Below, one piece after another: positions 1 through 10,875 of a DNA stretch of 64,000 bases. Numbering within the stretch: the stretch's first letter is position 1; the number at the start of each line of letters is the position of its first letter. A program made the translations under genes and the position numbers. Source of the DNA: Ariolimax columbianus (taxonomy: Eukaryota; Mollusca; Gastropoda; Stylommatophora; Arionidae); assembly GCA_036924085.1 (NCBI GenBank), contig JAVGWX010000002.1, positions 158,183,674 through 158,247,673 of the forward strand, read 5' to 3'. The notes under the pieces are model-generated. The model was given only the letters and a program-made list of their open reading frames with translations, had not been told where the DNA came from and ran no database searches.

Positions 1-121
1 TGAATGTGCGACACATCGAATCACATAGTCTTGAATGTGCGACCCATTGAATCACATAGTCTTGAATGTGCGACCCATTGAATCACATAGTCTTGAATGT
101 ATGCTCCATTCAACCAAGTCT
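1..121. repeat. 31-bp tandem repeat, about 4 copies, cut by the window edge
   Basis: Three near-identical 31-bp units starting at 1, 32 and 63 are followed by a degraded fourth at 94. A key word is gaatcacatagtcttgaatg. The array probably continues to the left outside the window. Confidence 0.9.
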
Positions 122-568
122 ATTTTGGGGCTGCGCCAGAGAATGTGTGCGCAGTTCAAAATATATCCTGCGTCCGTACCGATGATCCTGTGCAATGCTA
201 AAAGAAACTGTACCATGAATAGAGGTATGCCCCGAACCGACCATCGGACTGGGGGTCGGGGGGGGGGGGTTTAGATTTACAACATTTTAGGGTAAAAATG
301 TGAAAGTTTGGGGCTTTAAAGCTCTTAAAAAATATAAATAAGATTACAAATATAAAACTGATTAAATTCTACTGTATTTTATGTCAAGCACATTGTAGAA
401 ATGTTAGTAAATGACACTAATATTCGTGTCTAGTCAAAACTATTTTACCTACTACAAAAATATTACGTAGATAGTCAAAATGCGATGAAAATAGGTCACG
501 TAACTCGCGATACAGTCCTTGGTGTAGGGGTGTCGAACGTGTCGACATTTCCTCCATTTTGTATGAAT
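122..568. other. Unassigned sequence
   Basis: A G-run lies near 256-270, followed by AT-rich DNA to about 480. I see no supported gene or repeat unit. The short open frames here lack recognisable domains. Confidence 0.6.
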
Positions 569-1290
569 GCCCAATGTTTCCCGATCCTTGATCCTATGTT
601 TCCTGATCCTTGATCCTATGTTTCCTGATCCTTGTCCAATGTTTCCCGATCCTTGATCTTATGTTTGCCGATCCTTGATCCTATGTTTCCTGATCCTTGT
701 CCAATGTTTCCCGATCCTTGATCCTATGTTTCCTGATCCTTGATCCTATGTTTCCTGATCCTTGATCCTATGTTTCCTGATCCTTGTCCAATGTTTCCCG
801 ATCCTTGATCCTATGTTTCCTGATCCTTGATCCTATGTTTCCTGGTCCTTGTCCAATGTTTCCGGATCCTTGATCCAATGTTTCCCGATTCTTGATCCTA
901 TGTTTCCCGATCCTTGATCCTATGTTTCCCGATCCTTGATCCTTTGTTTCCCGATTTTTGATCCTATGTTTCCTGATCCTTGATCCTATGTTTCCCGATC
1001 CTTGATCCAATGTTTCCCCATACCTGTCCAATGTTTCCCCATCCCTGTCCAATGTTTCCTGATCCTTGATCCAATGTTTCCCGACCATTGATCCAATGTT
1101 TCCTGATCCTTATCCAATGTTTCCCGATCCTTGATCCAATGTTTCCCGATCCTTGATCCAATGTTTCTTGATCCTTGTCCAATGTTTCCTGATCCCTCTC
1201 CAATGTTTCCCAATCCTTGATCCAATGTTTCATATCCTTGTCCAATGTTTTCCGATCCTTGATCATTTGTTTCCTGATCCTTGCCTATGT
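569..1290. repeat. Minisatellite, mixed 17- and 22-bp units
   Basis: The word atgtttcccgatccttgatc recurs for about 720 bp with two spacings: a long unit of about 22 bp and a shorter one lacking five bases. Variants (cct/ccc, atcct/atcca) are interspersed. The minus-strand open frames across it are periodic by-products rich in GNIG and KHR words. Confidence 0.9.
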
Positions 1291-1309
1291 CAAAGTAGTC
1301 TACATTCGA

Positions 1310-1390
1310 AAAAAGTTAAACGTAGTCCTTTAGTAGATACTGCAATCAGAGATGAAGTGTTAGAGAGTTCATTTACTAGCCGTTAGCTCT
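1310..1390 (+). mobile_element. Short dispersed fragment shared with 31260-31310
   Basis: The plus strand can encode DTAIRDEVLE. The minus strand near 31262-31310 can encode DNAVRDEVLK in similar DNA (around 70% by eye over about 50 bp). It sits just upstream of the LINE endonuclease fragment and may be 5' sequence of such an element. The family is not identified. Confidence 0.4.
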
Positions 1391-1469
1391 TCACGGGAGA
1401 ACGAGTTTTTCCATGCTGCCTTTACTTCTCTGACAGTAAACCAGGTACCAATTTACAGCTAGGTAGACC

Positions 1470-2113
1470 ATGAAGCTGAGGAAGGACAAGCTCATAATAA
1501 GACCATGGAATGTGAGATCACTGAACCCATGTGGTAAAATCAACGAGCTAACACACGAGATGGAGAACTACCAGTGGAACATCCTGTGTATATGCGAGGC
1601 TAGATGGAAAAACTTTGGTGAGTTTACCACGGAGGAGGGCCACAAGTTCTACTTCAGCGGCAGGGAGGACAAATATTTACACGGGGTGGGGATACTGGTA
1701 CATAAAGACACAGCCAGATGCATATTGGGTTGCCTTCTAATATCTAGACGTTTTATCATCTTACCGTTTTATCATCTTACCGTTTTATCATCTTACCGTT
1801 TTATCATCTTACCGTTTTATCATCTTACCGTTTTATCATCTTACCGTTTAATATCACGATAATTACAGTGCTACTGCACCTACTGCAGACTATGAACGTT
1901 GTGAAATAGAGGCATTCTATGATCAACTTCAGAGTCTGATTTCTGAAACGCCCCCAAAAAAGACATATTGATAGGCCAGGGAGATTGGAACGCAAAAATT
2001 GGAGAAGATACAGTCCATGACTGGAGGGGAACATGTGACCAATAATGAAACAAACAAACTAATGACCGGAGCCTTAGACTCCTAGAATTTGCACGATGCA
2101 ATAAACTGTTGGT
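1470..2113 (+). mobile_element. LINE endonuclease-domain fragment, broken
   Basis: This is an apurinic-type (APE) endonuclease domain of a non-LTR retrotransposon. The 5' half reads WNVRSLN, then EMENYQWNILCICEARW, GEFTTEEGHKFY and GVGILVHKD, the usual start of this domain with its glutamate in the ICEARW block. After a tandem-repeat insertion at 1750-1850 the domain resumes in another frame with EAFYDQLQSLI and GDWNAKIGED, whose D and N are catalytic-type residues, and ends in LLEFARCNKLLVA. A stop pair lies near 2039-2048. No reverse transcriptase follows: at about 2114 the sequence switches to a segment of a different LINE. In the family this domain nicks target DNA; this copy is dead. It resembles RTE-like elements, but the clade is an inference. 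Confidence 0.85.
1750..1850. repeat. 16-bp tandem repeat inside the endonuclease fragment
   Basis: Six perfect copies of gttttatcatcttacc start at 1750, 1766, 1782, 1798, 1814 and 1830, with a partial seventh. They interrupt coding sequence between the CLLISR and NIT words of the endonuclease domain. Because 16 is not a multiple of three, the expansion also shifts the frame. Confidence 0.95.
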
Positions 2114-2970
2114 AGCCATCCATGACAACACACTCTTGATTCTTGATCCCTTGATGTCTGAAATACTACTGTCTAGAGGGTATCCCTTGATGTCTGAGAT
2201 ACTACTGTCTAGAGGGTATCTCTTGATGTCTGAGATACTACTGTCTAGAGGGTATCCCTTGATGTCTGAGATACTACTGTCTAGAGGGTATCCCTTGATG
2301 TCTGAGATACTACTGTCTAGAGGGTATCCCTTGATGTCTGAGACACTACTGTCCAGAGGGTATCCCTTGATGTCTGAGACACTACTGTCTAGAGGGTTTC
2401 CCTTGATGTCTGAGATACTACTGTCTAGAGGGTATCCCTTGATGTCTGAGATACTACTGTCTAGAGGGTATCCCTTGATGTCTGAGATACTACTGTCTAG
2501 AGGGTATCCTTTGATGTCTGAGACACTACTGTCTAGAGGGTATCCTTTGATGTCTGAGACACTACTGTCCAAAGGGTATCCCTTGATGTCTGAGATACTG
2601 TCTAGAGGGTATCCCTTGATATCTGAGATACTACTGTCTAGAGGGTATCCCTTGATGTCTGAGATACTACTGTCTAGAGGGTATCCCTTGATGTCTGAGA
2701 TACTACTGTCTAGAGGGTATCCCTTGATGTCTGAGACACTACTGTCTAGAGGGTATCCCTTGATGTCTGAGACACTACTGTCCATAGGGTATCCCTTGAT
2801 ATCTGAGATACTACTGTCTATAGGGTATCCCTAGATGTCTGAGACACTACTGTCTAGAGGGTATCCCTTGATGTCTGAGATACTACTGTCTAGAGGGTAT
2901 CCCTTGATGTCTGAGACACTACTGTCCATAGGGTATCCCTTGATGTCTGAGATACTACTGTCCAGAGGGT
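2114..2970 (-). repeat. 36-bp minisatellite derived from the RNase H-type LINE
   Basis: About 23 copies of a 36-bp unit begin near 2149; the minus strand reads SSISDIKGYPLD repeatedly. The left edge (2114-2175) matches 18424-18492 over about 60 bp, including ccatccatgac and cttgatccctt. At 18.4 kb the same segment is single copy inside a LINE reading frame (SSISDIKGSSIKRGSSWM). Several variant units (gatac/gacac, ctaga/ccaga/ccata) are shared between non-adjacent copies. Open frames on both strands come from the 36-bp period. Confidence 0.93.
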
Positions 2971-3109
2971 TTGGTGTTCAAAATCTCAGTAAGAATGCTT
3001 GTCTTATCAGAGATAACATTAACATCTAGTCTGTACACTGTGGGACGACTACAGGGTATGCATCATTTATTACATAGCGCCATAAATTCTCATAGTGGAT
3101 CTCAACGAT

Positions 3110-3430
3110 GGTTGTTGTTGTTGCTGTTGTTGTGAATACCCATAATGAGTAGGTTTACTCTTGTGTGCCCTGAAAAGGAGGTTAGGTAGCGGGTTGCAGT
3201 AGCTTTCTTCCCATCCGCGAGCGTGCTGATGAAGGTGGGCCGGGGTCTTCCAGTCGGTTGTGTTATGCTTGGCTTCATCTGCGTGTTGCTCACTACTACG
3301 GGGATCACGTTATTCCCTCAACCTTGTTAGCCAGGCTTCCATTAAAAACAACCCTCTTCCAGGGAGGACTGCTAGGAAGCCAAGGTGAGGGTCTTGCCCA
3401 GTATATTTTGGCTGACCAGACGTTAGACTT
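3110..3430 (-). mobile_element. Dispersed repeat Z, copy 1
   Basis: Homologous to 54070-54425: both contain ggcttcatctgcgtg followed by ctcact, then similar sequence for about 250 bp. On the minus strand both can encode TQMKPSI followed by QP.GR, so a decayed reading frame or a conserved non-coding family is possible. A short GTT microsatellite lies at its left edge (3112-3135). Family identity and true strand are unknown. Confidence 0.65.
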
Positions 3431-4190
3431 CCTCCCCTCAATGATGGTAAGATGACATTCGTTTAATTAAATTCACTGTATTGAATGACCTTTTTAGATT
3501 TCCTTCAGTCTTCGATGGACACCTGTTTATGTCGATATATCTGTGTTATTGTTCTCATGCTAACTTTTTCTTTATCTTTGTCCATTTTAGAGTATCCAGC
3601 ACTAGAGTACAATCCAGATTTCTGTGGAACAGTAATAAAGTTATGGATTACTTTGATCACTGCATGAATAATTTTCACTTGCAATCTGTTGGAAAATGTG
3701 TCAGGGGAAGCAACTGAGATGTAAGTAACATGCCGCAAATGTTTTAATTGTTGTTCCCCTTTGAATGTTAAAATGTAGCTCTTAAGTGTGTTGTTTCTGT
3801 TGACAGGAGAGCGAGGTGCAAGTTCTAGTTGGTTGTCCAATGGTTTTCCTGTGACCACTAATCTGCATAATTTTAACTATATTCAATGTTGTTGCTGTTT
3901 TTAGTTATTGTTGGTGTTGTTGCTGTCACCGTTGTCGTTGTTGTTGACGATGTTGTTGTTGTTGTTACTGTCGTTCGAAACTACTCATGCTGGGTTGAGA
4001 TAATTCTTGTTGACGTGTCTTGGTCGAGGTTTCCAGCTGCTCTTCTCACACCCAAAGTCGTACTTGACATAGTTAACCAGGTCCACCTGTCTGTAGTGTA
4101 CATACCCTGAAGCTCACCACTATGGGTGTTCATACAGTGTCGATTGTCACATCGTTGGTCAGACTGCAGTGACACGTGCTCCCAGGACCA
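3431..4190. other. Unassigned sequence with a GTT microsatellite
   Basis: The GTT/GTC-rich microsatellite at about 3886-3975 is the only clear structure. The open frames on both strands (up to 117 codons) show no domain I recognise. Confidence 0.6.
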
Positions 4191-4200
4191 CTGCTGTGTC

Positions 4201-4702
4201 TTGATCAGTATGTTTCACCTGACCCTGATTACTCTTCTCTCTCACCTTGATCAGTATGTTTCACCTGACCCTGATTACTCTTCTCTCTCACCTTGACCAG
4301 TATGTTTCACCTGTCTCTGATTACTCTTTTCTCCCACCTTGATCAGTATGTTTTACCTGACCCTGATTATTCTTCTCTCCCACCTTGATCCGTATGTTTT
4401 ACCTGACCCTGATTATTCTTCTCTCCCACCTTGATCAGTATGTTTCACCTGACCCTGATTATTCTTCTCTCCCACATTGATCAGTATGTTTCACCTGACC
4501 CTGATTATTCTTCTCTCCCACCTTGATCAGTATGTTTCACCTGACCCTAATTATTCTTCTCTCCCACCTTGATCTGTATGTTTCACCTGACCCTGATTAC
4601 TCTTCTCTCCCACCTTGATCAGTATGTTTCACCTGACCCTGATTATTCTTCTCTGCCACCTTTATCAGTATGTTTCACCTGACCCTGATTACTCTCATCT
4701 CC
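4201..4702. repeat. 46-bp minisatellite, about 11 copies
   Basis: Units start at 4201, 4247 and so on, with the key word ttgatcagtatgtttcacct. The reverse complement of about 30 bp of the unit matches the core of the 38-bp array at 46520-47835, while the remaining 16 bp (a ttctctcccacc block) is specific to this array. Confidence 0.95.
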
Positions 4703-4825
4703 ACTCAAGGACGAAACACTTAATCTCCCATGACAGTAACTGTACTTCTACGATCACTGGCTTACCCTGCGCCAGCACACTAGTGCCTCCCACGCTAGTC
4801 CCCCTTGACAACACGTGATTGCGCT

Positions 4826-5440
4826 TACACACACATTCCAGTTAGTGCGTGGATGTGCGCGAGCGCGCACACACAAACTAGCACACGCGCAGGTATCCAC
4901 AGATGCGCCTTTACGCACGCATTTGCACAAACACTTAAATACACACATACATATATGTATGCCCATATACACAGAAACACTCGTACGACGTATGTTGTTC
5001 GTCCATCATGGCTGATGAAAATCTTTTCTTTTTTCGTTCAAAAAGTTTTTTCAGTTGAGTATTCTGTGAGTCGGGGTAGGGGTTGGGTTGGAAGATGGCT
5101 AGCTAGTCGAATATGGGATTTGCATAATCGTACAACGTATGTACACATGAACGCACGTAAATACACAAACGTACACACACACACACACGTATGCATACAC
5201 GTACAGATGCAAGCATGTTCACAAACATACACACATAACCCAAATATACAGTACGTATAGAACCGTATATGCACGAACGTATTCACGCAAACACAAATGT
5301 GTACACACATACGTACACACACGCTTGTACACACGAATACGCATGAATTCAGGCAGTACACACACATGTAAACACATGTGCACGAAAGTATTTACACATA
5401 CATACACATACACAGACGTTCAAATATGTTCACACATAGT
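4826..5440. repeat. CA/ACAT-rich simple-sequence region
   Basis: Imperfect acac, acat and acgt tracts fill both flanks. A non-repetitive island of about 110 bp lies at 5000-5110 (atggctgatgaaaatc onward). Open frames rich in H, T, C and V on both strands are compositional. Confidence 0.85.
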
Positions 5441-5451
5441 ATAGTAGCATT

Positions 5452-6125
5452 ATTATGTCATGATTGACTATAGTAGGCCCTTTCAGCCACGACTGTATAT
5501 AGTAGCCCTTTCAGCCACGACTGTATATAGTAGCCCTTTCAGCCACGACTGAATATAGTAGCCATTTCAGCCACGACTGTATATAGTAGCCATTTCAGCC
5601 ACGACTGTATATAGTAGCCCTTTCAACTACGACTGTATATAGTAGCCCTTTCAGCCACGACTGTATATATTAGCCCCTTTCAGTCATAACCGAGTATAGT
5701 AGCCCCTTTCAGTCATAACCGACTATAGTAGCCACTTTCAGTCATAACCGACTATAGTAGCTTCTTTCAGTCATGCCTGACTATAGTACCCCTTTCAGTG
5801 ATGACTGACTGTAGTAGCCCTTTCAGTCTTGACTGAATATAGTAGCCCCTTTCAGTCATAACCGACTATAGTAGCCACTTTCAGCCATAACCGACAATAG
5901 TAGCCCCTTTCAGTCATGCCTGACTATAGTAGCCCGTTCAGTGATGACTGACTGTAGTAGCCCTTTCAGTCTAACTGAATATAGTAGCCCTTTCAGTCCT
6001 AACCGACTATAGTAGCACCTTTCGCCATTACCGACTATAGTAGCCCTTTCAGTCATGGCCGACTATAGTAGCCCTTTCAGCCATGACCGACTATAGTACC
6101 CCTTTCAGTGATGACTGACTATCAT
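5452..6125. repeat. 28-bp minisatellite, about 24 copies
   Basis: The key word tatagtagccctttcagcca recurs. Left-side units are uniform (cacgactgta), while right-side units are more diverged (cataaccgac, gatgactgac), giving a gradient of divergence along the array. Confidence 0.93.
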
Positions 6126-6229
6126 AATGACTGACTGAAGGATACGATATTGGAGTTTTAATTCTATACTTAGTTTCCTCATTTTTTCGTTACGGCTTTG
6201 TCGTTACACTTCTCCGTGTCGCTAGAGCT

Positions 6230-7240
6230 TCTTTTCGCCAAGCCTGAGATGGCTGGTCTGGGAACATCTCCATTTGGACTCGGACTCATGCCCAGGACCT
6301 TCATATCACGCTTACACACATCTTTGAAACCCAACTATAGACGGCTGGCCGTTCTCTTGTCATCTGTCAACTGCCCATATAAGATATCTTTGAGAATGCG
6401 ACCATCTTCCATGCGCTGAATATGCACAAGTCATGGTAGTCTTCACTGCCAAAGAAGAGTTCACGTGCTTGGTCGTGTACCTGCGAGAGTACACCTCTGC
6501 GTTTGCACGTCTTTTCTTCCATGTAATTCTAAGAATGGATCGCAGGCGCTGTAACCTAATTTAACTTAACAGCTAAACTTAACGTCTTTATACTGTTTTA
6601 GAAGATTCTGACAAGTCTGTATACAACCAGACTCCTTTACTTCACTCGATGTAACAAAAACTATGCGCATTCAATTTCGCTTTTTATCTTGTTTGACACA
6701 AGTTGTCTAAGTCTCGCTACCATTTAGGAGCGTACTGACGACACATAGGCTGTAAACCATGGCTTTGATTTTAATTGCCAGTTTCTGTTTTATCCAAACA
6801 CGCGTTATGAGGCGAGCAAATGTAGCAGCAGCTTTGCCAATGCGACAATCTCTTTTTGGTTCTAGAGAGAGACGTGTCGTTGATGAGGGATCTCAGGTTT
6901 GTGAAGTGATGTACAGATGACAGGTCGTAAATATCGATGTTAATAGTTGATGTGGCATCTACTTCCTGTCCCAGAACATTTGTTTTGTTGAGACTTATTG
7001 CGAGACCACAACCTGTGCAGGCCTCGGAGAGGCGATCCATCAGACTCTGAAGTTCCTGCTGATTGCAGATGACAATTGCAGCATCATCAGCGAAACGCAC
7101 TTCCGTGGTGCTGATCTCCCTGCTTTTCGATTCTGCCCTGAGTCTTTCAATGTTAAACAGTGTCCATCAGATCTACTGGGAAGGTAGATTCCTCCATTTG
7201 CGTTACCATAGCGAATATCAAATGATTGTGACATGCTACC
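6230..7240 (-). mobile_element. LINE reverse-transcriptase fragment, interrupted by an inserted repeat
   Basis: Read on the minus strand from 7240: GGIYLPSRSDG, then RFADDAAIVICNQQELQSLM containing the FADD catalytic motif of reverse transcriptase, then GLAISLNKTNVLGQ and the C-terminal RVW...VSTLLNGSET block. At about 6670 the coding match stops, a 121-bp foreign element intervenes (6549-6670), and it resumes with LRSILRITW, then RMEDGRILKDILYGQL and FKDVCKRDMKVL near 6430-6230. Frameshifts and stops abound. The N-terminal endonuclease and RT fingers are missing. This is a dead 5'-truncated copy of a polymerase that would copy the element's RNA at target DNA. Confidence 0.85.
6549..6670 (-). 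mobile_element. Element Y, 121-bp insertion in a LINE
   Basis: This interval matches 10034-10149 from the end word ctgtaac to the end word tatgcgca. It splits the reverse-transcriptase fragment on both sides, so it is a discrete insertion. Its centre is a quasi-palindrome (actgtttt against acaaccag, with agac/gtct inside in the other copy). No open frame and no terminal inverted repeats were seen. It is a short non-autonomous element of unknown class; strand is arbitrary. Confidence 0.7.
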
Positions 7241-8300
7241 ATTTCATTGTACTGTTTCTTGCATTCCTTCATTGAATGTAGCATTTTAGTTGTAGCATTT
7301 TAGTTGTAGCATTTTGCTATGGCAGCCTATTTTACAGAAGATTTGGAAGAGTTCATTTATTCTAATCACAATGGTCGGGTCAATGGAGGCGATATAAGAT
7401 GGCTGATTCCGCTCACTTTTCCTGAAGTTGCCGGAGAGAAAACAATCATGTGAACAGTTTATCTTCCAGAAACATATAGGTGCACATAATCACGTACACA
7501 CATACATACACATATACGCTTACGTACACACCCATTTACACACACACATACACACCCACACACACATTCACGCACATTCTAGGACACACAAGAACAAGAC
7601 TGACCTCACCTATTTAGTGTCACCACGCATGGACTCATCATTAGATCCTCCTACTCTCAGTACCTGACTGCAGGTAAGAACATCATCCAGGTAAGTCCAG
7701 GTAAACTCCATCTGTTCTCATCGCACGTGCTACTGGCTTCACCAATGTCTCGTAAGGAACTACCTTTGTTGACGTCATTGACAAAATAAAGTGCATGCAT
7801 ACCCCGCATTTCGTACACTCACATTACATACACTTTTCCTTTAACCTTTTCCCTCGCATTCCGTACGTTGCTTCGATTACTCGTACGCTTTTCAGCTTGG
7901 CGCCCCGACCTGATTCGTTTCAAACAGTTTCGTATCTACATTGTTGCTATCGTTCTCAGTTTGTTTTAAATCACTGTTAGGTTCATATCTCCTGTGTGAT
8001 GATTGCCATACACTGTCTCTATGTGAATGCTAAACTATTTATAGCTGGTGCTTGATTGTTTTCGTGTTAATGAAACTCACTTGACTCAGTCATCGCTTTC
8101 CCTGGGAATGTAGAAGTCTTTAAACCCTTGCAATTGAGTGTGCAGTCAACCAGGTGTTTGGCCTGCTGTGTCTCTGCATGATGGAGGGAGCTGCCTTATT
8201 TTCGTCTTCATGCAGAACACTATTGAATACCTACAGTTAGAATGTTTGCCGTAAACACGTTTTCGCTCATTCCTTGACAGGCATACGTCTTTCATGTCAG
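7241..8300. other. Unassigned sequence with small repeats
   Basis: Contains three copies of tgtagcattttagt-type 14-mers at 7277-7318 and an ACAC/ACAT microsatellite at about 7490-7575. The remainder shows no repeat unit or protein domain I can support. Confidence 0.6.
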
Positions 8301-8304
8301 CTAT

Positions 8305-9140
8305 AGCTGCCCTCCTAGCGAGACGAAGGACTCACATATCTGCTACTAACCTAGAAAGGCGAGCGACTCAAATATCTGCTACTAACCTAGAGAGGCGAAC
8401 GACTCACATATCAGCTACTATCCTTGAGAGGCGAGCGCCTCACATATCTGCTACTATCCTTGAGAGGCGAGCGCCTCACATATCAGCTATCATTGAGAGG
8501 CGAGCGCCTCACATATCAGCTACTATCATTGAGAGGCGAGCGACTCACATATCAGCTACTATCATTGAGAGGCGAGCGACTCACATATCAGCTACTATCC
8601 TAGAGAGGCGAACGTCTTACCTCTCATGTACCATCATTGAGATACGAGCGTCTTACCTCTCAGGTACCCCCATTGAGATACGAGCGTCTTACCTCTCAGG
8701 TACCCCCATTGAGATACGAGCGTCTTACCTCTCATGTACCTCCATTGAGATACGAGCGTCTTACCTCTCAGGTACTCCCATTGAGATACGAGCGTCTTAC
8801 CTCTCAGGTACCCCCATTGAGATACGAGCGTCTTACCTCTCAGGTACCCCCATTGAGATACGAGCGTCTTACCTCTCAGGTACCTCTATTGAGATACGAG
8901 CGTCTTACCTCTCAGGTACCCCCATTGGGATACGAGCGTCTTACCTCTCATGTACCCCCATTGAGATACGAGCGTCTTACCTCTCAGGTACCCCCATTGA
9001 GATACGAGCGTCTTACCTCTCAGGTACCCCCATTGAGATACGATCGTCTTACCTCTCAGGTACCCCCATTAAGATAAGAGGGTCTTACCTCTGAGCTATA
9101 GCTAAACTCCTTGAGAGGCGATCACCTCTCAGTTACAGCT
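8305..9140. repeat. 36-bp minisatellite with two subfamilies, about 23 copies
   Basis: The left third uses units with gagaggcgagcgactcacat and the right two thirds use gagatacgagcgtcttacct; both are 36 bp and homologous to each other. The last units revert to gagaggcgatcacctctc. The 266- and 146-codon open frames are consequences of the 36-bp period. Confidence 0.94.
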
Positions 9141-9356
9141 GTACCAGACCAGATCGATTGGATGGAGCTCTGTCGCAAAAGCTAAATAGGGTCTGCTCTG
9201 TTCTATTTCACTTTACACGCGATCTAAACAAATTCAAGTAACACTAAATATAAACACCATACAACATATTATTTAATTAAGAAACACCGCCAACTATAAA
9301 TTCTCTAAAAACTTAAATTCTTTCTCCCACCATTTATACGTCACGATACCCTAATT
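9141..9356. other. Unassigned AT-rich spacer
   Basis: Nothing recognisable lies between the 36-bp and 13-bp arrays. Confidence 0.5.
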
Positions 9357-9478
9357 ATCCTGATCTGGTCTGCTGATCTGGTCTGCTGATCTGGTCTGCT
9401 GATCTGGTCTGCTGATCTGGTCTGCTGATCTGGTCTGCTGATCTGGTCTGCTGATCTGGTCTGCTGATCTGCTCTACA
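9357..9478. repeat. 13-bp tandem repeat, about 9 copies
   Basis: Near-perfect gatctggtctgct units. Degraded copies (gatctgctctac, atctggtctcc) continue to about 9500. Confidence 0.95.
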
Positions 9479-9499
9479 AATCTGGTCTCCTATAATCTG

Positions 9500-10033
9500 G
9501 CCTGCTGCGATCTACCTTCGTTGCGGATTGAAGCTGATGATAAAATTCGTAGGTTCTGAACCCAGGTATGACGTCCTTGCTCGTGTTCCTTTTGTCGGCG
9601 GTAACATCAAAGTGGTCTCAACGTGGTCAGGATAGACTGCGTCAAATCTGATCCATGGGATCACTGGGACACTGTCTCTAGCTGCGAATGACGACTTACA
9701 TTCACGTGATCAATGCGATGTCGGCGTGATCAGTGGGACTGCGTCAATATGATGAATGGGATGACTGGAAATTACCCACACTACATAATATGAGTGTTGT
9801 TACCTTACTTGTCTATTTCAACTGCCTCTCTCCGTCGCCTAAATCTCAAATCAAATCTGCCTCAACTGCGTATCCTCACAAATCTCGCGATTTCCAAAAC
9901 CGCCCGTGTTTCTTTCCGTCTGCTTGCCATTATCCCCCATCCTATTCCCGTGGTTTCCAGATGACGAGGGTTTAACGGCGGTAACAAGTCTACGTGCCAT
10001 TAACCACTTCCGTCCCAGGTGTTGACACGTGCC
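9500..10033. other. Unassigned sequence
   Basis: There is a degenerate gatcaatgggact-like word repeated several times between 9640 and 9760 (gatccatgggatcactggga, gatcagtgggactgcgtcaa), probably an old tandem repeat. No gene is supported. Confidence 0.5.
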
Positions 10034-10149
10034 CTGTAACTTACTTAACTCAACTTAACTTAACATCTTTATACTGGTTTAGAAGACCCTGCAGAGTCTG
10101 TATACAACCAGTTACATTTACATCACCTCGCTCTAAAATCTATGCGCAT
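10034..10149 (-). mobile_element. Element Y, second copy
   Basis: Homologous to 6549-6670, sharing tctgtatacaaccag and the same end words. This copy has a better central hairpin: the actggtt and aaccagt arms enclose agac and gtct. Confidence 0.65.
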
Positions 10150-10715
10150 CCAGTTTATTCTTAAATGCATTAACTGTCCCTTACGTCAGGTTACGTCGTG
10201 GTTCGATATAGTTGCTCAAATTTTGACCGGACTGAGCTCAGCTTCACTGACTCAAATTCCACGAAGAAGAAATAAATCAATGGTTATCCTACCTATATAT
10301 TATCTCTACAGCTAAGATCTGTTACTCAACGCCCCACTCTCAGAAAGAACCTACATTATATGCTGATTTATCGGTTCCAAATGCTAGAGCTCTTATAGCC
10401 ATTAAGAAGAGAGCCTTGCCAATGTGCATTGGACAGCTAATTGAACACAGTGCTAACTGCAAACGTTTTTACATTACAAATTAGACACCCGCATGAACCA
10501 GCGATGAAAGGGTATTGTAGAGACCAGGATGCAGACCATACAATATTGCTACCAGGCATGTTGGGCGGCTCAGTTACCGTACCGCAACAGAAACAAAACA
10601 AACCTTGGGTGATGGCTAGAAGGTCTTCGTTAGGGGCATAGAACAGACGACAGCATCTAACACATCAAAAGGACAATCAGTATCGACATAGTACGGTATA
10701 CAACACGATTTGGGC
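10150..10715. other. Unassigned sequence
   Basis: A 66-codon open frame at 10441-10641 has no recognisable domain. Nothing else stands out. Confidence 0.5.
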
Positions 10716-10815
10716 GGCAGCCATTAGCCAGGAAGTGACCAGAGAACGTATGGATCACGTTATGCCAGTTATAACAAAGCAAACCAAACGAGAAATGATC
10801 AAAATGGTCATTTAG
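10716..10815 (+). repeat. Dispersed repeat pair, copy 1 (with 16765-16858)
   Basis: Both copies have a caggaagt word, a gatatgccggttat or cgttatgccagttat word, and then accaaac, in the same order and orientation over about 95 bp. They are diverged and of unknown class. Confidence 0.6.
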
Positions 10816-10817
10816 GA

Positions 10818-10837
10818 ACTCTCTCTCTCTCTCTATT

Positions 10838-10875
<38 letters not shown>

